Assembly (NCBI GenBank): GCA_014529385.2
Contig: CM043954.1
Coordinates: 4,589,306 to 4,653,305 of the forward strand
Length of the DNA stretch: 64,000 bases
Direction: 5' to 3'
Source of the DNA: Adiantum capillus-veneris
Taxonomy: Eukaryota > Streptophyta > Polypodiopsida > Polypodiales > Pteridaceae
Made by a program: the position numbers and the translations under genes. This document shows positions 43,192 through 54,899 of the stretch, in pieces. Every line of letters begins with the position of its first letter. Positions within the stretch are counted from its first letter, which is position 1. The notes beneath the pieces are model-generated. The model did not search any database and was not told where the DNA came from. It saw only the letters and a list, made by a program, of their open reading frames with translations.

Positions 43192-44361
43192 TTGATGGAC
43201 AAAGAAATCCAGGTGTCTGGTTTAGTTGCATTTGCAAATGAGATTGAAGATGAAATTGAAGGGCCTTATGAAGTGATTGAAGGGCTGATGCAGACCAAGG
43301 TTGAATTGTTAAAGAAGCACGAATTGATGACACAAATGATCAGTGGAGACCTCTTAGCTATGGAGAAGGAGATCTATTTGCACATGCTGGTTAGTTTTAC
43401 TGATTTGTTCATTACCTCATATGAAGAGATCAGAGGATTCAAAGGAGAAGAGATGCATATAGAGTTGAAAGAGGGTGCTAAGCCAGTGCAGCAAAGGCTA
43501 AGAAGGATGGGTCAAGAGCAAATGAAAGCCTTGCGGGAAGAGGTGGACAAGTTATTGAAAGCAGGGTTCATAGTCCCAGTGGAAACCACATAATGGGTGA
43601 CTCCAGTAGTAGTCAGTCCAAAGAAGGATGGGAAGTGGAGGATTTGTGTAGATTTTAAACCCTTAAATGCAACCACTAAGAAGAACCCTTATCCTCTCCC
43701 ATTCATTGATCAGATCTTGGATTCAATGGTGGCAGGTTATGAGAGGTACAATGTGTGTGATGGTTTTTCAAGCTATTTTCAATTGAAGATTACTCTTAAA
43801 GACCGAACAAAGACAAATTTCATTACGCCATGGGGCTGTTATTGCTACACGGTATTGCCATTTCGGTTGTCAAATGGACCATCTTTCTATCAAGAGAGAG
43901 AAAATTGGGTATTGGAACCATTTATTGGTAGTTGTGTTGAAGCTTTTATGGATGACTTCTGTGTCTACAACAGTAGGGTTGAACACCATGAGAAGTTGCA
44001 GATGGTATTGGCTCGATATGATGAATGTGGAGGACAACTAAATCCAAAGAAATGTCATCTAGCACAGCCAAGGGTGAAGTTATTGGGCCACAAGGTGTCA
44101 AAGAATGGCATTGAGGCTGATCCAGACAAGGTTAAGTCTATTATCCTTCTTCCATCACCTACGAGTACGAAGAAATTGGCAACCTTTATACGCAAAGTAA
44201 AGTACATGGCGCGGTTTATTCCATTGTCTTCACAGCTCCTTTATCCATTACGACAAGTGGCAAAGCATGATCCATTGCAATGGGATAACAAGTGTGAAGA
44301 AGTGTTTCAAGAGGTGAAAGAGGTGTTAGGAGGGTGGGTTGTCAGCCATGCAGGCTCCTGA
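43192..44361 (+). pseudogene. E2 reverse transcriptase
   Basis: The N-terminal part (43,192-43,593) ends at a TAA just before WVTPVVVSPKKDGKWRICVDFKPLN, and the core runs to 44,361. Visible RT motifs are CDGFSSYFQLKI, FITPWGCYCYTVLPFRLSNGPSF and the catalytic EAFMDDFCVY with both Asp present, then GGQLNPKKCHLAQPRVKLLGHKVS. A frameshift near 44,335 separates it from RNase H. The catalytic centre is intact and the decay is limited to one stop and one shift. Confidence 0.88.
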
Positions 44362-44740
44362 TTGGGAGAAAGTTTTTAATGTAAATCCATCAGTAGGGGA
44401 TGATGCCATTGGAGCCATGCTATTGCAAAAGGGGAAGGGAAGCCATTATATGAGGCCAATGTATTGTGCAAACCGAGTGAAGTTGGTAGCAGAGAGAAAA
44501 TTCTCGGAAGTAGAGCTAGTGATGGCCAGTGTAATATTTACTTGTCGACGATTTTGTCATTACTTGCTACCACGACCTTTTGTTTTCTTGACAAGTTATG
44601 CCTTTTTGCCACAGCTAATTAATGGCACTAACATGTCAAATGTGGTCAAGGAATGGGTAATTGAGCTGCAAGAGTTTGAGTTCTCTTTTCTAGTGGAAGA
44701 CAGTACAAGACCTACCCTAGCTGATTTGTTGACTTTCTAG
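44348..44740 (+). pseudogene. E2 first (degenerate) RNase H
   Basis: The Ty3-type RNase H layout is recognisable (APDWEKVFNVNPSVGDDAIGAMLLQKG ... FSEVELVMASVIFTCRRFCHYLL), but the catalytic Asp of the usual VDAS motif is VNPS and the TDH Asp is missing (LTSYAF). In Tat elements the original RNase H is known to decay into a tether while a second RNase H takes over, which fits the next domain. A TAG ends the stretch at 44,738. Confidence 0.78.
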
Positions 44741-44767
44741 GAGAATCCCCTCCTTGTTAAGGAAGAG

Positions 44768-45184
44768 GTGGTGAGAAAGGTAGTTGAAGAAGTTCCATAT
44801 ATCAGCAATGCACATGTTTTGTTCTTTGATGGCTCATACAAAAAGAGCCATGATGCAGCTTCAGGGGGTATAGCACTTTATGATCCAGAGGGGAAGCTAG
44901 TATGCAAGAGAGGGTTCAAGTTGGATGCGCACAATAACAATGAGGCTGAATATGCAACTTTGGAATCCGGATTACACATTTTTTTGAAGCATGGGGTTAG
45001 AAGGTTGAGCATAAAAGGTGATGCCTTGTTAGTTGTGAAGCAAGTGCTGGGTGTGTGGAAGAGCAAGAACACCTCATTGAAGGAAATGTGATTCAGAATT
45101 AAAGGCCTGTTAAAAAAGTTTGAAGCATGGAGCATTAGACACATTGAATGTGTTCTAAATGGAGAGGCACATGAAGCAGCTCAA
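44768..45184 (+). pseudogene. E2 second, archaeal-like RNase H
   Basis: In frame with the preceding domain. It has HVLFFDGSYKKS (first catalytic Asp), NNNEAEYATLESGL (Glu), SIKGDALLVVKQVLG (Asp), then a TGA at 45,089-45,091 and a final ...GEAHEAAQSM where the last Asp (usually NxxAD) appears as Glu. This matches the extra RNase H of Tat-lineage elements. It would degrade the RNA strand during reverse transcription. Confidence 0.8.
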
Positions 45185-45187
45185 AGC

Positions 45188-46600
45188 ATGATTGGGGAGC
45201 TATTTGTGTTGAGGACCAATTTACCTCTTTATCATGGCCGGGAAAGTTTGGCTCAAGAGGAGGAGTTTTTGTTAACAGAAATCATTCCAAAGGACATTCA
45301 AAAGTCTAAGAAGTATGGTTTTGTGCGTAGAGCATACAGGTACAAATTGATCGGTGATGTCTTATACATGAAAGGGGCTGATCTCGTGTTGAGACGTGTA
45401 CCTTGGCGGGAGGAGCTTTATAGAGTGTTGGAAGAGAATCATGAAAGCGCATGTGGCGGCCATTTTGCTCTAAAAATCACCTTGCATAAGATCTTGCAAG
45501 AGGAGTATGTATGGCCTATTTTGCACAAGGATGTTCACCATTGGTGTAGGTCTTGCAATAGGTGTCAAGCATTTGGGAAGAGAGTGTTGAAGCCAGAGTT
45601 ACGAAAAACCATTATGGCATTTGATGTGTTTGAAAAGTGGGGGATTGATGCAATCGGCCCTTTACCTATCACAAGCAAGGGCAAAAGCTATATTTTGACT
45701 GCAGTGGACTGTCTCTCTAGATGGGCAGAGGCTATAGTTGTAAAAAACATCACTGCAAAGGATGTGGCAAAATTCGCGTATGATGAAATATGTTGTAAGT
45801 TTGGGGTGCCATTGGAGCTACTTTCAGATAAGGGGCCAGGATTTAGAGCTAAGTTGAGACTTTTTATGGCGAAGATGAAGATTAGGCACCAACATACCAC
45901 TCCTTATTATCCACAGTGTAATGGCTTAAATGAAAGATTCAATGGTGAGTTGGTACAAATTCTTTCAAAAATGACAGAGCACCAAGGAAAGAATTGGGAT
46001 TTAGAATTGCCTAGTGTATTATGGGCTTACCGTACTTTGGTGAAGACAGGTACAGGGTTTACTCCATTTCATTTGGTATATGGAAAGGAAGCACTATTGC
46101 ATGTGGAGGTAGAGTTGCCTATAGTAAAGATGCTAGAGAAGTTGCTTGGGCAGCCTAGTGATGCATTCAAAGAGAGTCTCTTACAGCTACAAGAGGTTCA
46201 GCTGGATAGGATGAGTGCATTGGAACATTATGGGCAAATATAGGATAAGGTTTTGGCAAAGATAAATGAAAAGGTCAAAAGTAAGGGTATCAAGAAACAT
46301 GACTTGGTTTTGCGCTACAACAGTAAGCTGGATAACACCTTCCAAAAGAAGTTTCAAATTAAGTGGGAAGGCCCCTTCAAGGTAGTGGAGTGTTTTCCGA
46401 ATGGTACATATCAACTGGCTAACCTGGATGGAATCCTACATAAGTCAAGGGTAAATGGATGGCGTCTTAAATTGTATCATGCTAAATTGATGATGGTGGA
46501 ACAAGATGAGATTTTTGCAGAACAAGTAATGTCTGTGAGGGATGAGGAGACCTGTGACGCGGCGAGTCTCATATCTCTTTTTGCTGCTGATCATGAACGA
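45188..46600 (+). pseudogene. E2 integrase
   Basis: It continues in the same frame. HHCC zinc domain: HESACGGHFALKITLHKILQ ... WCRSCNRCQ. Core: KWGIDAIGPLP (Asp), ELLSDKGPGF (Asp) and NGLNERFNGELVQ (Glu), so the D,D-35-E triad is complete. The C-terminal part has KWEGPFKVVECFPNGTYQL, the GPY/F module. One TAG (46,241-46,243) interrupts it before the GPY/F module. It inserts the cDNA into the host chromosome. Confidence 0.88.
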
Positions 46601-46607
46601 TTTAGCA

Positions 46608-46628
46608 GGCTAGGGGATGGGCAAATTA
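46608..46628 (+). promoter_or_regulatory. 3' polypurine tract of E2
   Basis: GGCTAGGGGATGGGCAAATTA lies directly before the TGTCAGGAG start of the 3' LTR. It would prime plus-strand DNA synthesis. Confidence 0.6.
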
Positions 46629-47764
46629 TGTCAGGAGTTTTTTGGAGCAAGGGATTGTGCATATGTACATACATATGCATGGTTCATCCGATAAAGGATT
46701 GCCCATTTTCTAGAGCTAGGTGGTTACGTGGGGCCTACATGTGTACAAGTAGGACATCGTCTACATAGTGCATCGATTTTCATCGTTACCAGTATCAGTG
46801 TGTTTTTTCTATGATAATGAGGAGTTGTTAGCGCATAAAAGTTCTCGAGGAAGCTATCCGCGGGCCGATGACATGACGTAAGGAGGTGCGTCAGATGGCA
46901 TCTAGTGGCGTCAGGAGGCCGAACGGGGTCAATATTTGCACGTGGATAAGTATGGACACAACGTGGGTGTTTTCTTGGGATAATTATGCAGAAATGTCAT
47001 CATGAGGATCATATTTTGGGTCCACTTCACGTGGTGGAGGGACGCATTATTGAAAAAGCTGAGTGCCAGGTGTGCGGATGGATGCAGCAGGGTGACAACT
47101 ATGCACTGCGAGGCCACTTTTGGGCATGTTCGGGGTCCGTTTGAGGTCAACTAAAAGGCCAAGGGTGCCCAAGTAATAGAGCTAAGTGTGGGAACTGAAA
47201 CAACTGAGAGAAGACTAGAAAAAACATGGAGAGAAGAGGAGGAACAGCCACAACAGTGTTTTTGCTCATTTTGCAGCCTATTTTGGCCGCAAACTGCTCA
47301 TCCGAGGTCGGATTGGAACACTTTGACATTGTAGACTGGGGTTTTGGGTTGTTCCAGATGCGATGGCACTATCCATTTTTCCAAATTCCTCACTATTTTT
47401 TTTTCTGTTTTGGCTGTGTAAGTTTCTCCTATGAGCGAAGCTTCTGCTCCAGTTTGTGATTGTATCTAGCATATTTTACCCATACTGTGTGAGCTATTTT
47501 CCCCATTGGTGTTGGCCCAAGCTCAATCGTTTATAAACATAAGAATTTCTCCTCTTTTGAGCTGAGTTTTTTGGGTGTGTGTGTGTGTGTGTGTTTGGAG
47601 TGGGCAAGTGGATAGTCTCTCTCCTCTCACTCCATCGGTGTGCTCCTTGTCTTGGCCAGGTGGATTGTGTAAGCCGAGTGGTGCCCCATAGTGTGTGTGT
47701 ATCATTCCAAGAGTGTGTGTCGGGTCATTATAGAGGCATTCTGTGTGTTTCCATCCCGCTCACA
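46629..47764 (+). repeat. 3' LTR of E2, 1136 bp
   Basis: It begins TGTCAGGAG and ends CCGCTCACA. It is homologous over its full length to 39,059-40,199, including a shorter (TG)n near 47,575. Confidence 0.9.
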
Positions 47765-48095
47765 ACGTATTCCAAAGGTACTTTTTTTCCACTGGGTTTT
47801 TCCTCTTTGGTCATCCAGGTATTAGACCCTAATTTACAACCTCATCATCTTACTTCTCTTGTACATACTTTTCATAAATAAAAGCAGCCTTATCATTATG
47901 CTATTACAACGAACAAATGCAACATTATCTCTCACATCAGACATATTCAGACCAATCATGATGTTGCAGCAAATTGAACCTCATCAAAAAATTCAACGAC
48001 ATATGAAGATAATCAGCCCATCAACAACCAATCAAAAACCTTCCACAACCTCCACGGTCACTTTTCAACAGTGCCCAAGGATGGGCACTAAAATC
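47765..48095 (+). other. 3' interior of B1 after the E2 insertion
   Basis: No conserved domain. It ends in a purine tract before the B1 3' LTR. Confidence 0.5.
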
Positions 48096-48107
48096 AAAAC
48101 GGGGGAA
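48096..48107 (+). promoter_or_regulatory. Polypurine tract of B1
   Basis: AAAACGGGGGAA directly before TGTTAATTG, the start of the 3' LTR. Confidence 0.65.
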
Positions 48108-49123
48108 TGTTAATTGAGTCAACGTCAGTTAACAGAAGTTGCTAAAGATCGAAGACGTAAGGATGCACATCGAAGATGAATATGAAGACGCAATGAAGAT
48201 TGGAGTTACACACTTTTCATATTTTTCAAAAAATGGCCGTGTATTGTAATTTCTTGAACTATTTAGCCATTGTGATAATTGTAACGTGTTACAAGCTCAA
48301 TAAGAGCTCCAAGGTGTAAAGCATAGGTCAGTTAGTGTACCTAGGTTACAGATACAATAAGTGTGGAGCCTTAAAGGTCTTGGGCACCGGAGTACATTAC
48401 ACATTTTAGACCTTGGCTAAGGTATAAAAGCCAACTTTGTAAAGTTTTGATTAAGTTTTGGATAATGAAATACACAGCGTGAGCTAACGGCACTCACTCC
48501 TCTCCTTCTCACGCTTCCTACTCCCTCCCCAGTTTTCACATTGTAGTCGCATTTGTTGCATTGCAACCGTAGGTAAGAGCGCTACACATTGACGTATGCA
48601 CGTCACAATATTTCTCAACTTTTGGTGTCGTCGAGACCCACGGCCTAATTTCATCATAACTAGGAGTTTACACTTTCAAATAAAAAACTAAGCATAGGCC
48701 GGGTATTGGGGCATCATTGCTAAGCATTTAGATGCATTCTGGGTCGAAAACGACTAGGTAAAAAATCCACTGCTGTTAATAATTTTGATTTTGGAACTTG
48801 ACCTAAAGTGGGGTTTAAGACCATAAGCATGTGTGCTTAGGTTTTATAAGCATGTTCTAGAAGTTTCATTACGTTTGGATATCATTTGATGTTGCAATGG
48901 ATATGATTTGTTTGCTGATGAGCGTTTGGCTTTTGGTGATTTCAGTCACTTGAGTGTAGCTTGAGTTAGATGAGAGTTGTTAGTTGTTTCTGAGAGATTG
49001 ACAACCTCTTGTAGCCTCTATGCACTAGTCGAGTTAGCTTCGTCCCATGGATTGACAAATTAATCGTGGTTCTCGCTAATACCGCAATAAGATAGGATGG
49101 TGCGGTTAGACATGCGTCCCACA
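48108..49123 (+). repeat. 3' LTR of B1, about 1016 bp
   Basis: It begins TGTTAATTGAGTC and ends TGCGTCCCACA. The last ~730 bp match the truncated 5' LTR. It holds the conserved TATAAAAG box at 48,420. Confidence 0.85.
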
Positions 49124-49139
49124 CAAAGTTGAGAGTGAT

Positions 49140-49450
49140 CATGTATTGAAAGAGAAAACGATAGATACAATACGACATGATGTATGTGAGATGAGAAATG
49201 CGTCCAAATCATGGGTTGATACATGTAAGGATAATGTGGTTTCTACATCTTCTATCACGCAAGCCATTGTCCAAGCAAAGAATGTAGAGAATGTGGACTC
49301 CAACTTTTATGCTTGCTTGGATATGGATAGAGATCAGCCCTTTCTTGAGCTAGAGGAAGGGATTGCTCATTACAAGGACTAGGGTGAAGTTATTGTCTTT
49401 GGAGACATTAGTGCTAGCACAAATATGTAACAACACGACACACAACAAGT
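49140..49450 (+). pseudogene. Endonuclease-like LINE scrap
   Basis: Frames read FYACLDMDRDQPFLELEEGIAHYKD, a stop, then GEVIVFGDISASTNM. This resembles the stretch before and including the GDFNAR motif of the exonuclease-endonuclease-phosphatase domain of non-LTR retrotransposons, with the Phe-Asn changed. Only about 100 residues are left. It lies between two B-family LTRs and is probably the old insertion target of B1. Confidence 0.45.
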
Positions 49451-49659
49451 CGACATGTGTTAGCAGCAAGCTAACTTGGATACCTTTTTTTGGAGCTTTC
49501 ATTGTAAAAACAATTATTATTTTGATAATTCGGGGATATTGTAACTTCTATTTTTCAGATAAACCATGTAATTGATGATCCGAGTCTACAAGCTTCCAGA
49601 TTTTATCAACCTGTCTTTACCCGCCTTTAGTTAGAGCTCTTGATTATTAGTTTTGACCA
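49451..49659. other. Spacer or diverged LTR U3
   Basis: It stands where the U3 part of the B3 LTR should be but does not align visibly with that of B1. No ORF of note. Confidence 0.35.
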
Positions 49660-50378
49660 CCAAAAACCTTGGCTAAGGTATAAAAGCCAATTTTTGTAAG
49701 TTAATTTCAAGTTTTGGATAATGAAATATACAACGTGAACTAAGGACACTCACTTCTCTCCTTCTCGCGCTTCCTACTCCCTCCCCGGTTGTCACATTGC
49801 AGGCGCGTCTGTTGCGTTGGAACCACAGGTAAGAGCTCTACGCATTGACATAAGAATTTCACTATATTTTGTATCTTTTGGCATCACCGACCCGTAGCCT
49901 AATCTCATCATAAGTAGGAATTTATAATTGAAAATAAAAAACTAGACATAGGCGGGGTATTGGGACCTCATTGCTTAGAATTTAGGTGCATTCTGGGTCA
50001 AAAACGACTAGGTCAAAAATCCACTGCTCTGTTAATAATCGCAATTTTTGCACTTGACCTAAAGTGGGATTTTAGACCATAAGCATGTGTGCTTAGGTCT
50101 TATAAATTTTTTCTAGAAGTTTCATTATGTTTGGATGTCATCTGATGCTGTAACGGATGTGATTTGTTTGGCGATGAGCGATTGGCTTTGGGTGATTTCA
50201 ATCACTTGAGTATAGCTTGAGTTAGATGCGAGTTGTTAGTTATTTTCCGAGAGATTAACAACCTCTTGTAGCCTCTATGCACTAGTCAAGTCAGCTTTGT
50301 TCCATGGATTGACAATTTAATTGTGGTTCTCGCTAAATCTGCAATAAGATAGGAGTGAAGTTAGACACCCGTTCCACA
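49660..50378 (+). repeat. 5' LTR (R-U5 part) of B3
   Basis: Homologous to 30,131-30,924 and 48,410-49,123, with TATAAAAG at 49,679 and the end GTTCCACA. The U3 part is not alignable. Confidence 0.8.
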
Positions 50379-50654
50379 TTTGGTGCCACTAAAGCGGTCC
50401 GGGGCGGGAAACAAGAAGAGAAACCTCTAGACACCCTTCAAGGCTCCTGTGCTGCTCAATGGGGCTGGGGCACAACACAACACAAACCAAAACAACAAAC
50501 CCCCAGCCAAATCCTAACTACACAAGGGGAACCACCTAGTTTAAGAGCGAACTAGGAGGCAAAAGAGGAGAATCGTTAGAGCAACCCACAAACAAGCAAG
50601 GAATTTACACTAACCCTAACACCAATGGAACACTCTCACACACTAAAACACGAG

Positions 50655-50658
<4 letters not shown>

Positions 50659-50736
<78 letters not shown>
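50659..50736 (+). repeat. Microsatellite (AG)39
   Basis: Uninterrupted 78-bp AG run inside the inverted LTR-like insertion. Confidence 0.97.
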
Positions 50737-50740
<4 letters not shown>

Positions 50741-51407
50741 TGCTCGGGCTGCTTTGAAGTGTATCGTTAATGATCAAGCAAACATAAATATATATATACA
50801 AGAAAGAGAGAGAAGGGGGAAGGGGGAAGGGGGTGCTTGTTGCACTAATGCCTTCTTACAAATCTGTCATGACCAATCAAAGTGAGATTAGTATTTGTTC
50901 AACATAGCCTGAGTAAATTACACCACAACACATCACAAGAAAAAAACCACCCCAATCACTGTCTTAAGGCCAGGGGAGTCCTCTCCACCCTGTCGCCCTC
51001 TTACAGCCTGTGGGATTTATGGCTAAATTGATAACAATACCCAGAGATAAGCTATCAAGAACTTAAATAAAACACCAAGACACTTACACATCATTATTGT
51101 CCATGACTTCACGTTGGAAGGGAGACAAGGTATCCATGCTTAGTCCAAATTCACCCTCCTTGATTCAGCAAATGTTGGGCTTACACTAGTAGGAGAAATG
51201 ATAGATTTCCTACTCTCAATTTAATGATCACTCTCTCTTACAATGGCATAGAGTTCCCTTGCTAATCACCCCTAATACAACACATACATATGCCTAATCC
51301 CAATGAGATTCCACTCAAGAGCTCCTTCTCAAGAGGTTGAGCTTGGCTTTTCAAGCTATAGCATAGTGCTCTTTCTTCTCCCCCCTTTTTGTGCTAGCTA
51401 CACCCTC

Positions 51408-51415
51408 CTTTTATA
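51408..51415 (-). promoter_or_regulatory. TATA box of the E3-family LTR
   Basis: GCTATAAAAGGAGGG on the minus strand, in the middle of the inverted LTR, a plausible core promoter. Confidence 0.5.
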
Positions 51416-53127
51416 GCAATTTTGAAGGCTAGGGTTACTCCTCTAACCATGGTTGGGTTAGATTTTCAGCAATTTATCTAATTTCTTTTGCTTGGAATTA
51501 TCAAGAAGTTGGTGGGGAAAGAGAGAGGAGAGAAATGGAGGTGATAGGACTTTTCATAGTGGGTTAGTGTTAGTAGAGTTAGTATTAATTTACAAATGGA
51601 ATTGGATATTTACAATGGGAGTATCCATGTAGGATACAAATAAGGAAGAAAAACTCTTAAGAGGTAAGAAAAGGTGGATTTCTTACAAGGTTGATGCTCC
51701 AAGTGTCTTGAGTAGGGCCAATTTTGACGCTTGTTGACGGTCCACTAGCTTTGACGGTACATTTTTTCTCCACTCTTGACCTTCCTTGAGAGACAAGGTA
51801 ATTGAAGCTGAGTAATCAACCACCATGATGCTGTCTTTTAAGAGAAGAGGCTGAATTTTGTGGTTTTTTTTATAGATATGGGTAATTTGGAGGAGGAAAA
51901 ATGAGACTAGGTGGTCAATTTTGGAATGGAATTGTGTGTGGGAGGTATGAGTTCACCATGGTTTCTCTTATTATTCAAGGTTGAGGAGAAGGTGAGTAGG
52001 GTGCAGAGAGGAGTGGTGAGAGAGGTGGGGATGATGAGTGGAGAAGGGTGTGTGAAAGAGGAAAATGATAAAGTGGAAGAGAGAGTGTGGCTGCATAGCA
52101 TGGGAAAACTGGGGTCCACTAATAAAATCATAGCTCACAGCTCGTAGCTCAAAAAAATATGAAAAACTTTGAGGCAAAAGTTCAGCCCACGAGCTACAAC
52201 TTTTGTTTGTATCACCTTTTCAAATTCGGAGAGCAAGTGAACTTTAAAAATTCAAAAAAACCGATCGTTTTTTTTCACTGCACAAGGTCCTTGTGGGGTC
52301 CTTCTTTGGATGCTTCTTTTGAATACCTCCAAGAGTGAGCCCTCCATAGTGCATGTATGCATGCCACCTACCCTTGACCTTATTTGGTAGGTCTATAATT
52401 GAAGATATTGTTGAGATCATGATATAAGTGAATAGTACAACTAAGAAAATCAAATATTGAGGGGTCTAAAAAATATGTACATGTCAAATATAAATAATAT
52501 AAGTGGAAAAAATATAAAGGGATCAAAAGAAATCTCTCTCATTATGAGGCTACCATAAAAAGATAAATATTTTTGGTGTTCTAATTTTTTAGAAAAAAAA
52601 CAAAATAGATGTAGGAAGGGAAAAATCACAATAGTGAAAAAATATACACATAAATAAAACTAGTTTTTTTGGATTTTTGTTGGGGTGGAGTTACACCAAA
52701 TATAAGAGAAGCTTACATGAAAATGTTTCTATATGGAATAAAGAGTATGAAAAATGGTAAGAAAAATTGTGGTAATGGTGAGGCAATGTACAGAGCATAA
52801 ATAACACACACCTAGGTAGAAATATTTAAATAAATACCAAAATAATTATGAAAAAATCTTTTATTTAGGCCTTATATACAAAGAAATATTTACATACGCA
52901 TGGGCCATAATATACTTATATTTTTTATTTTTTTTGGCTCAACTAGCCCAATGACTAGCTAATTGAGGGTTTTTTATTTCAGTAAGGAGATATGGGAAAA
53001 GTCCCCTAACTCACACGCACCTATATACAGTGAAAGAGTGGGGGTAACCACATTGTTTGAGTGATTTGATAGAGTGAGATAACTTACTATGGAAATTACA
53101 AAGAGCCGAAAAACGGCTATCACCACT

Positions 53128-54085
53128 ATCGGGGATCGAAGAGACCTAAACTAGGAAAAACCACGAGCGTCTTGTCACATTATCCTTTAACTTTCTCTAG
53201 GATCTCCTACAGTAAAAACTTTCTTTTAGAAACCCATAGCTTAGGATTGTTGTCTTTTGCTGTGTAGAGGTAGCTTGGAGGTAAGTTGTACTTGCCGAGT
53301 GGCTTTAGGATTGTAGGATTGTAGAACTAAATTAGGATTTTGAGGATGATTGATAGACGAGACAAGTTTTAAGATCAATGTTCAAAAAACCATAAAAAAT
53401 AAGAAAATGAGTGTTGTGGACACTTTCCACAACCCCATTGCATGAGAACCTAGAAGTAGGGTAAGTAGGATCTTAGGTGGATTTTAGAACATTGCTCTCT
53501 CCGAAAGAATCATTGTGAGTTGTTTATGTGAAGTTGTAGAATTTCAGATCTACAGCTAGAAATAGCACAAAAAGACTCCAAACCACTTAATCCGACTGGG
53601 GAGTATGCTTAAAAGTTGTATGAACCAGTGGGTAAGCTCAAGGACACATTGAGGTAAAAATTTACAAGAGTTTGCAAAAACTCAGATTATTTACTTTTTC
53701 TTGATATTTTAGGGAAAATTAAGTTTTGGTTTGATTCATAGGCTTAAAATAGCTCATGAAAAGAATGTCCATTGAAAAAGTGCAAAAAAATGTTCATTTT
53801 AAGCTTGAAGTAAATAATCGCGATTATTTACTCTCAGCTCAAAATTGACCAAGCTTGATACCACTGACTCATTGCATGTATACAAACAAATTTTGTAAAG
53901 GCACATAGGATTTGGATCACGAAACTGGCAAAAGACTGGGTAAAAACTAAAGTTTGTACTGACTTTCGAGAACTTGAGTGTAAATTGGGAAAAAAATTGT
54001 CCAAACTCAATGAAATTTGATTCATAGGCTTATATTGATGTGATAGACATGTGTACATGATCACTTGACCAAAAAGATGCAATAA
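53128..54085 (+). other. Leader of B3
   Basis: Homologous to 30,940-31,900 in B1. It contains one perfect copy of the leader palindrome (53,810-53,831). It stops abruptly near 54,085 where pol-proximal sequence begins. Confidence 0.8.
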
Positions 54086-54899
54086 GTTAACGGGAGCTTA
54101 AAAAGAGAAGAATGTATCTTAGAAAGGGATTGCACCAATGAAGCCTATGTACCTGAACCCTTTCCAGAGCATTTGTTTGAGCCATTTTAGTGGACTCAAA
54201 TGTTAGAGACAATGGATGTATGTGTGAATACGTCTATGTCTACTCAATTCTGCAATGAGGACGGATATGATATAATTCCCATATAAATAATCTCAACCCT
54301 CCACATTGAAGGCAAAATTCATGAGTCCAAGGACTTGATGAAAGCTCAACAAGTCTTTTTAGACCTCTACTATGGTGCAACAGATGATTTAGAAGAACAT
54401 TCAGCTACCTCAAATGATTCGGGGTCGATAAAATAACATGTGAGAGCTAAGCTACTCATGAAAGGAGGGGAGGAATTTTTTTTGACTTTTCAAACGAGAA
54501 ACCGAGAAGACAGAAATGATATAGATGAAAAAGAGACACCAAAAACGTGAAAGCTAAACTTATGCCATCAGTCTCTAGTAGAAAACAATTTCTTATGCAG
54601 ATAAATGCACATGATTGTGTCAAGGACAAAATCACTAGTAGATATCCTTCAAACAAAAATCCAAAAATATCAAAAACAACAAGAAAAACGAGAAAGGAAA
54701 CTCAATCAAAGCCAAAGAAACAAGACAAGGAGTCAACCATGACACGACTTGAGCAGAAAAAGAAGTATCAAGAGTTGAAAAAGCTCTAAACAAGATATAT
54801 ATGACCAAAATGGAAACCACATAAGAGGAGTGTAAAGATGTAATGAGTGTTCCATCCCATTACAAGAAAATATACTCTCTAAGATCAAAAAATCATAGT
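54086..54899 (+). pseudogene. Pol-proximal linker of B3
   Basis: Broken frames with patches such as GATDDLEEHSATSNDSG and a Lys/Gln/Arg-rich stretch (54,547-54,789, KKQDKESTMTRLEQKKKYQEL). This is probably the spacer upstream of RT. No catalytic motif. Confidence 0.4.

Larger units (their letters stand above)
39059..47764 (+). mobile_element. Complete Tat-like Ty3/gypsy element E2
   Basis: Two closely similar LTRs (39,059-40,199 and 46,629-47,764) flank PBS, gag, protease, RT, a degenerate RNase H, a second RNase H, integrase and a PPT: 8.7 kb in all. A second RNase H between the first RNase H and the integrase is known from the Tat lineage of plant Ty3/gypsy. The element lies inside B1. No matching 5-bp target duplication was found (TGCGC versus ACGTA), so one end may have been rearranged. 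Confidence 0.9.
30112..49123 (+). mobile_element. B-family LTR element B1 (no pol), interrupted by E2
   Basis: The parts are a truncated 5' LTR (30,112-30,924), an Asp-type PBS (30,925), a long leader, a gag-like polyprotein frame (33,770-37,312), a downstream ORF, then after the nested element E2 (39,059-47,764) the remaining 3' interior, a purine tract and a 3' LTR (48,108-49,123). No RT, RNase H or integrase is present, so this copy is non-autonomous. The sister copy B3 at 49.7-59.4 kb does have pol. Confidence 0.8.
50391..53122 (-). mobile_element. Inverted LTR-like insertion (E3 family) in the B3 PBS
   Basis: CCACT at 50,386-50,390 is repeated at 53,123-53,127, and removing the insert restores a B-type PBS (TTTGGTGCCACTATCGGGGATCG split across the two sides). 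From 53,122 on the minus strand the sequence starts TGATAGCCGTTTTTCGG, the same as the E3 3' LTR at 62,902, and stays homologous for at least 1 kb. It has a TATA box on the minus strand (51,408-51,415) and no coding region. The other terminus (AAAGCGG...) lacks the expected TG, so a solo LTR with a damaged end is the best reading. Confidence 0.7.
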
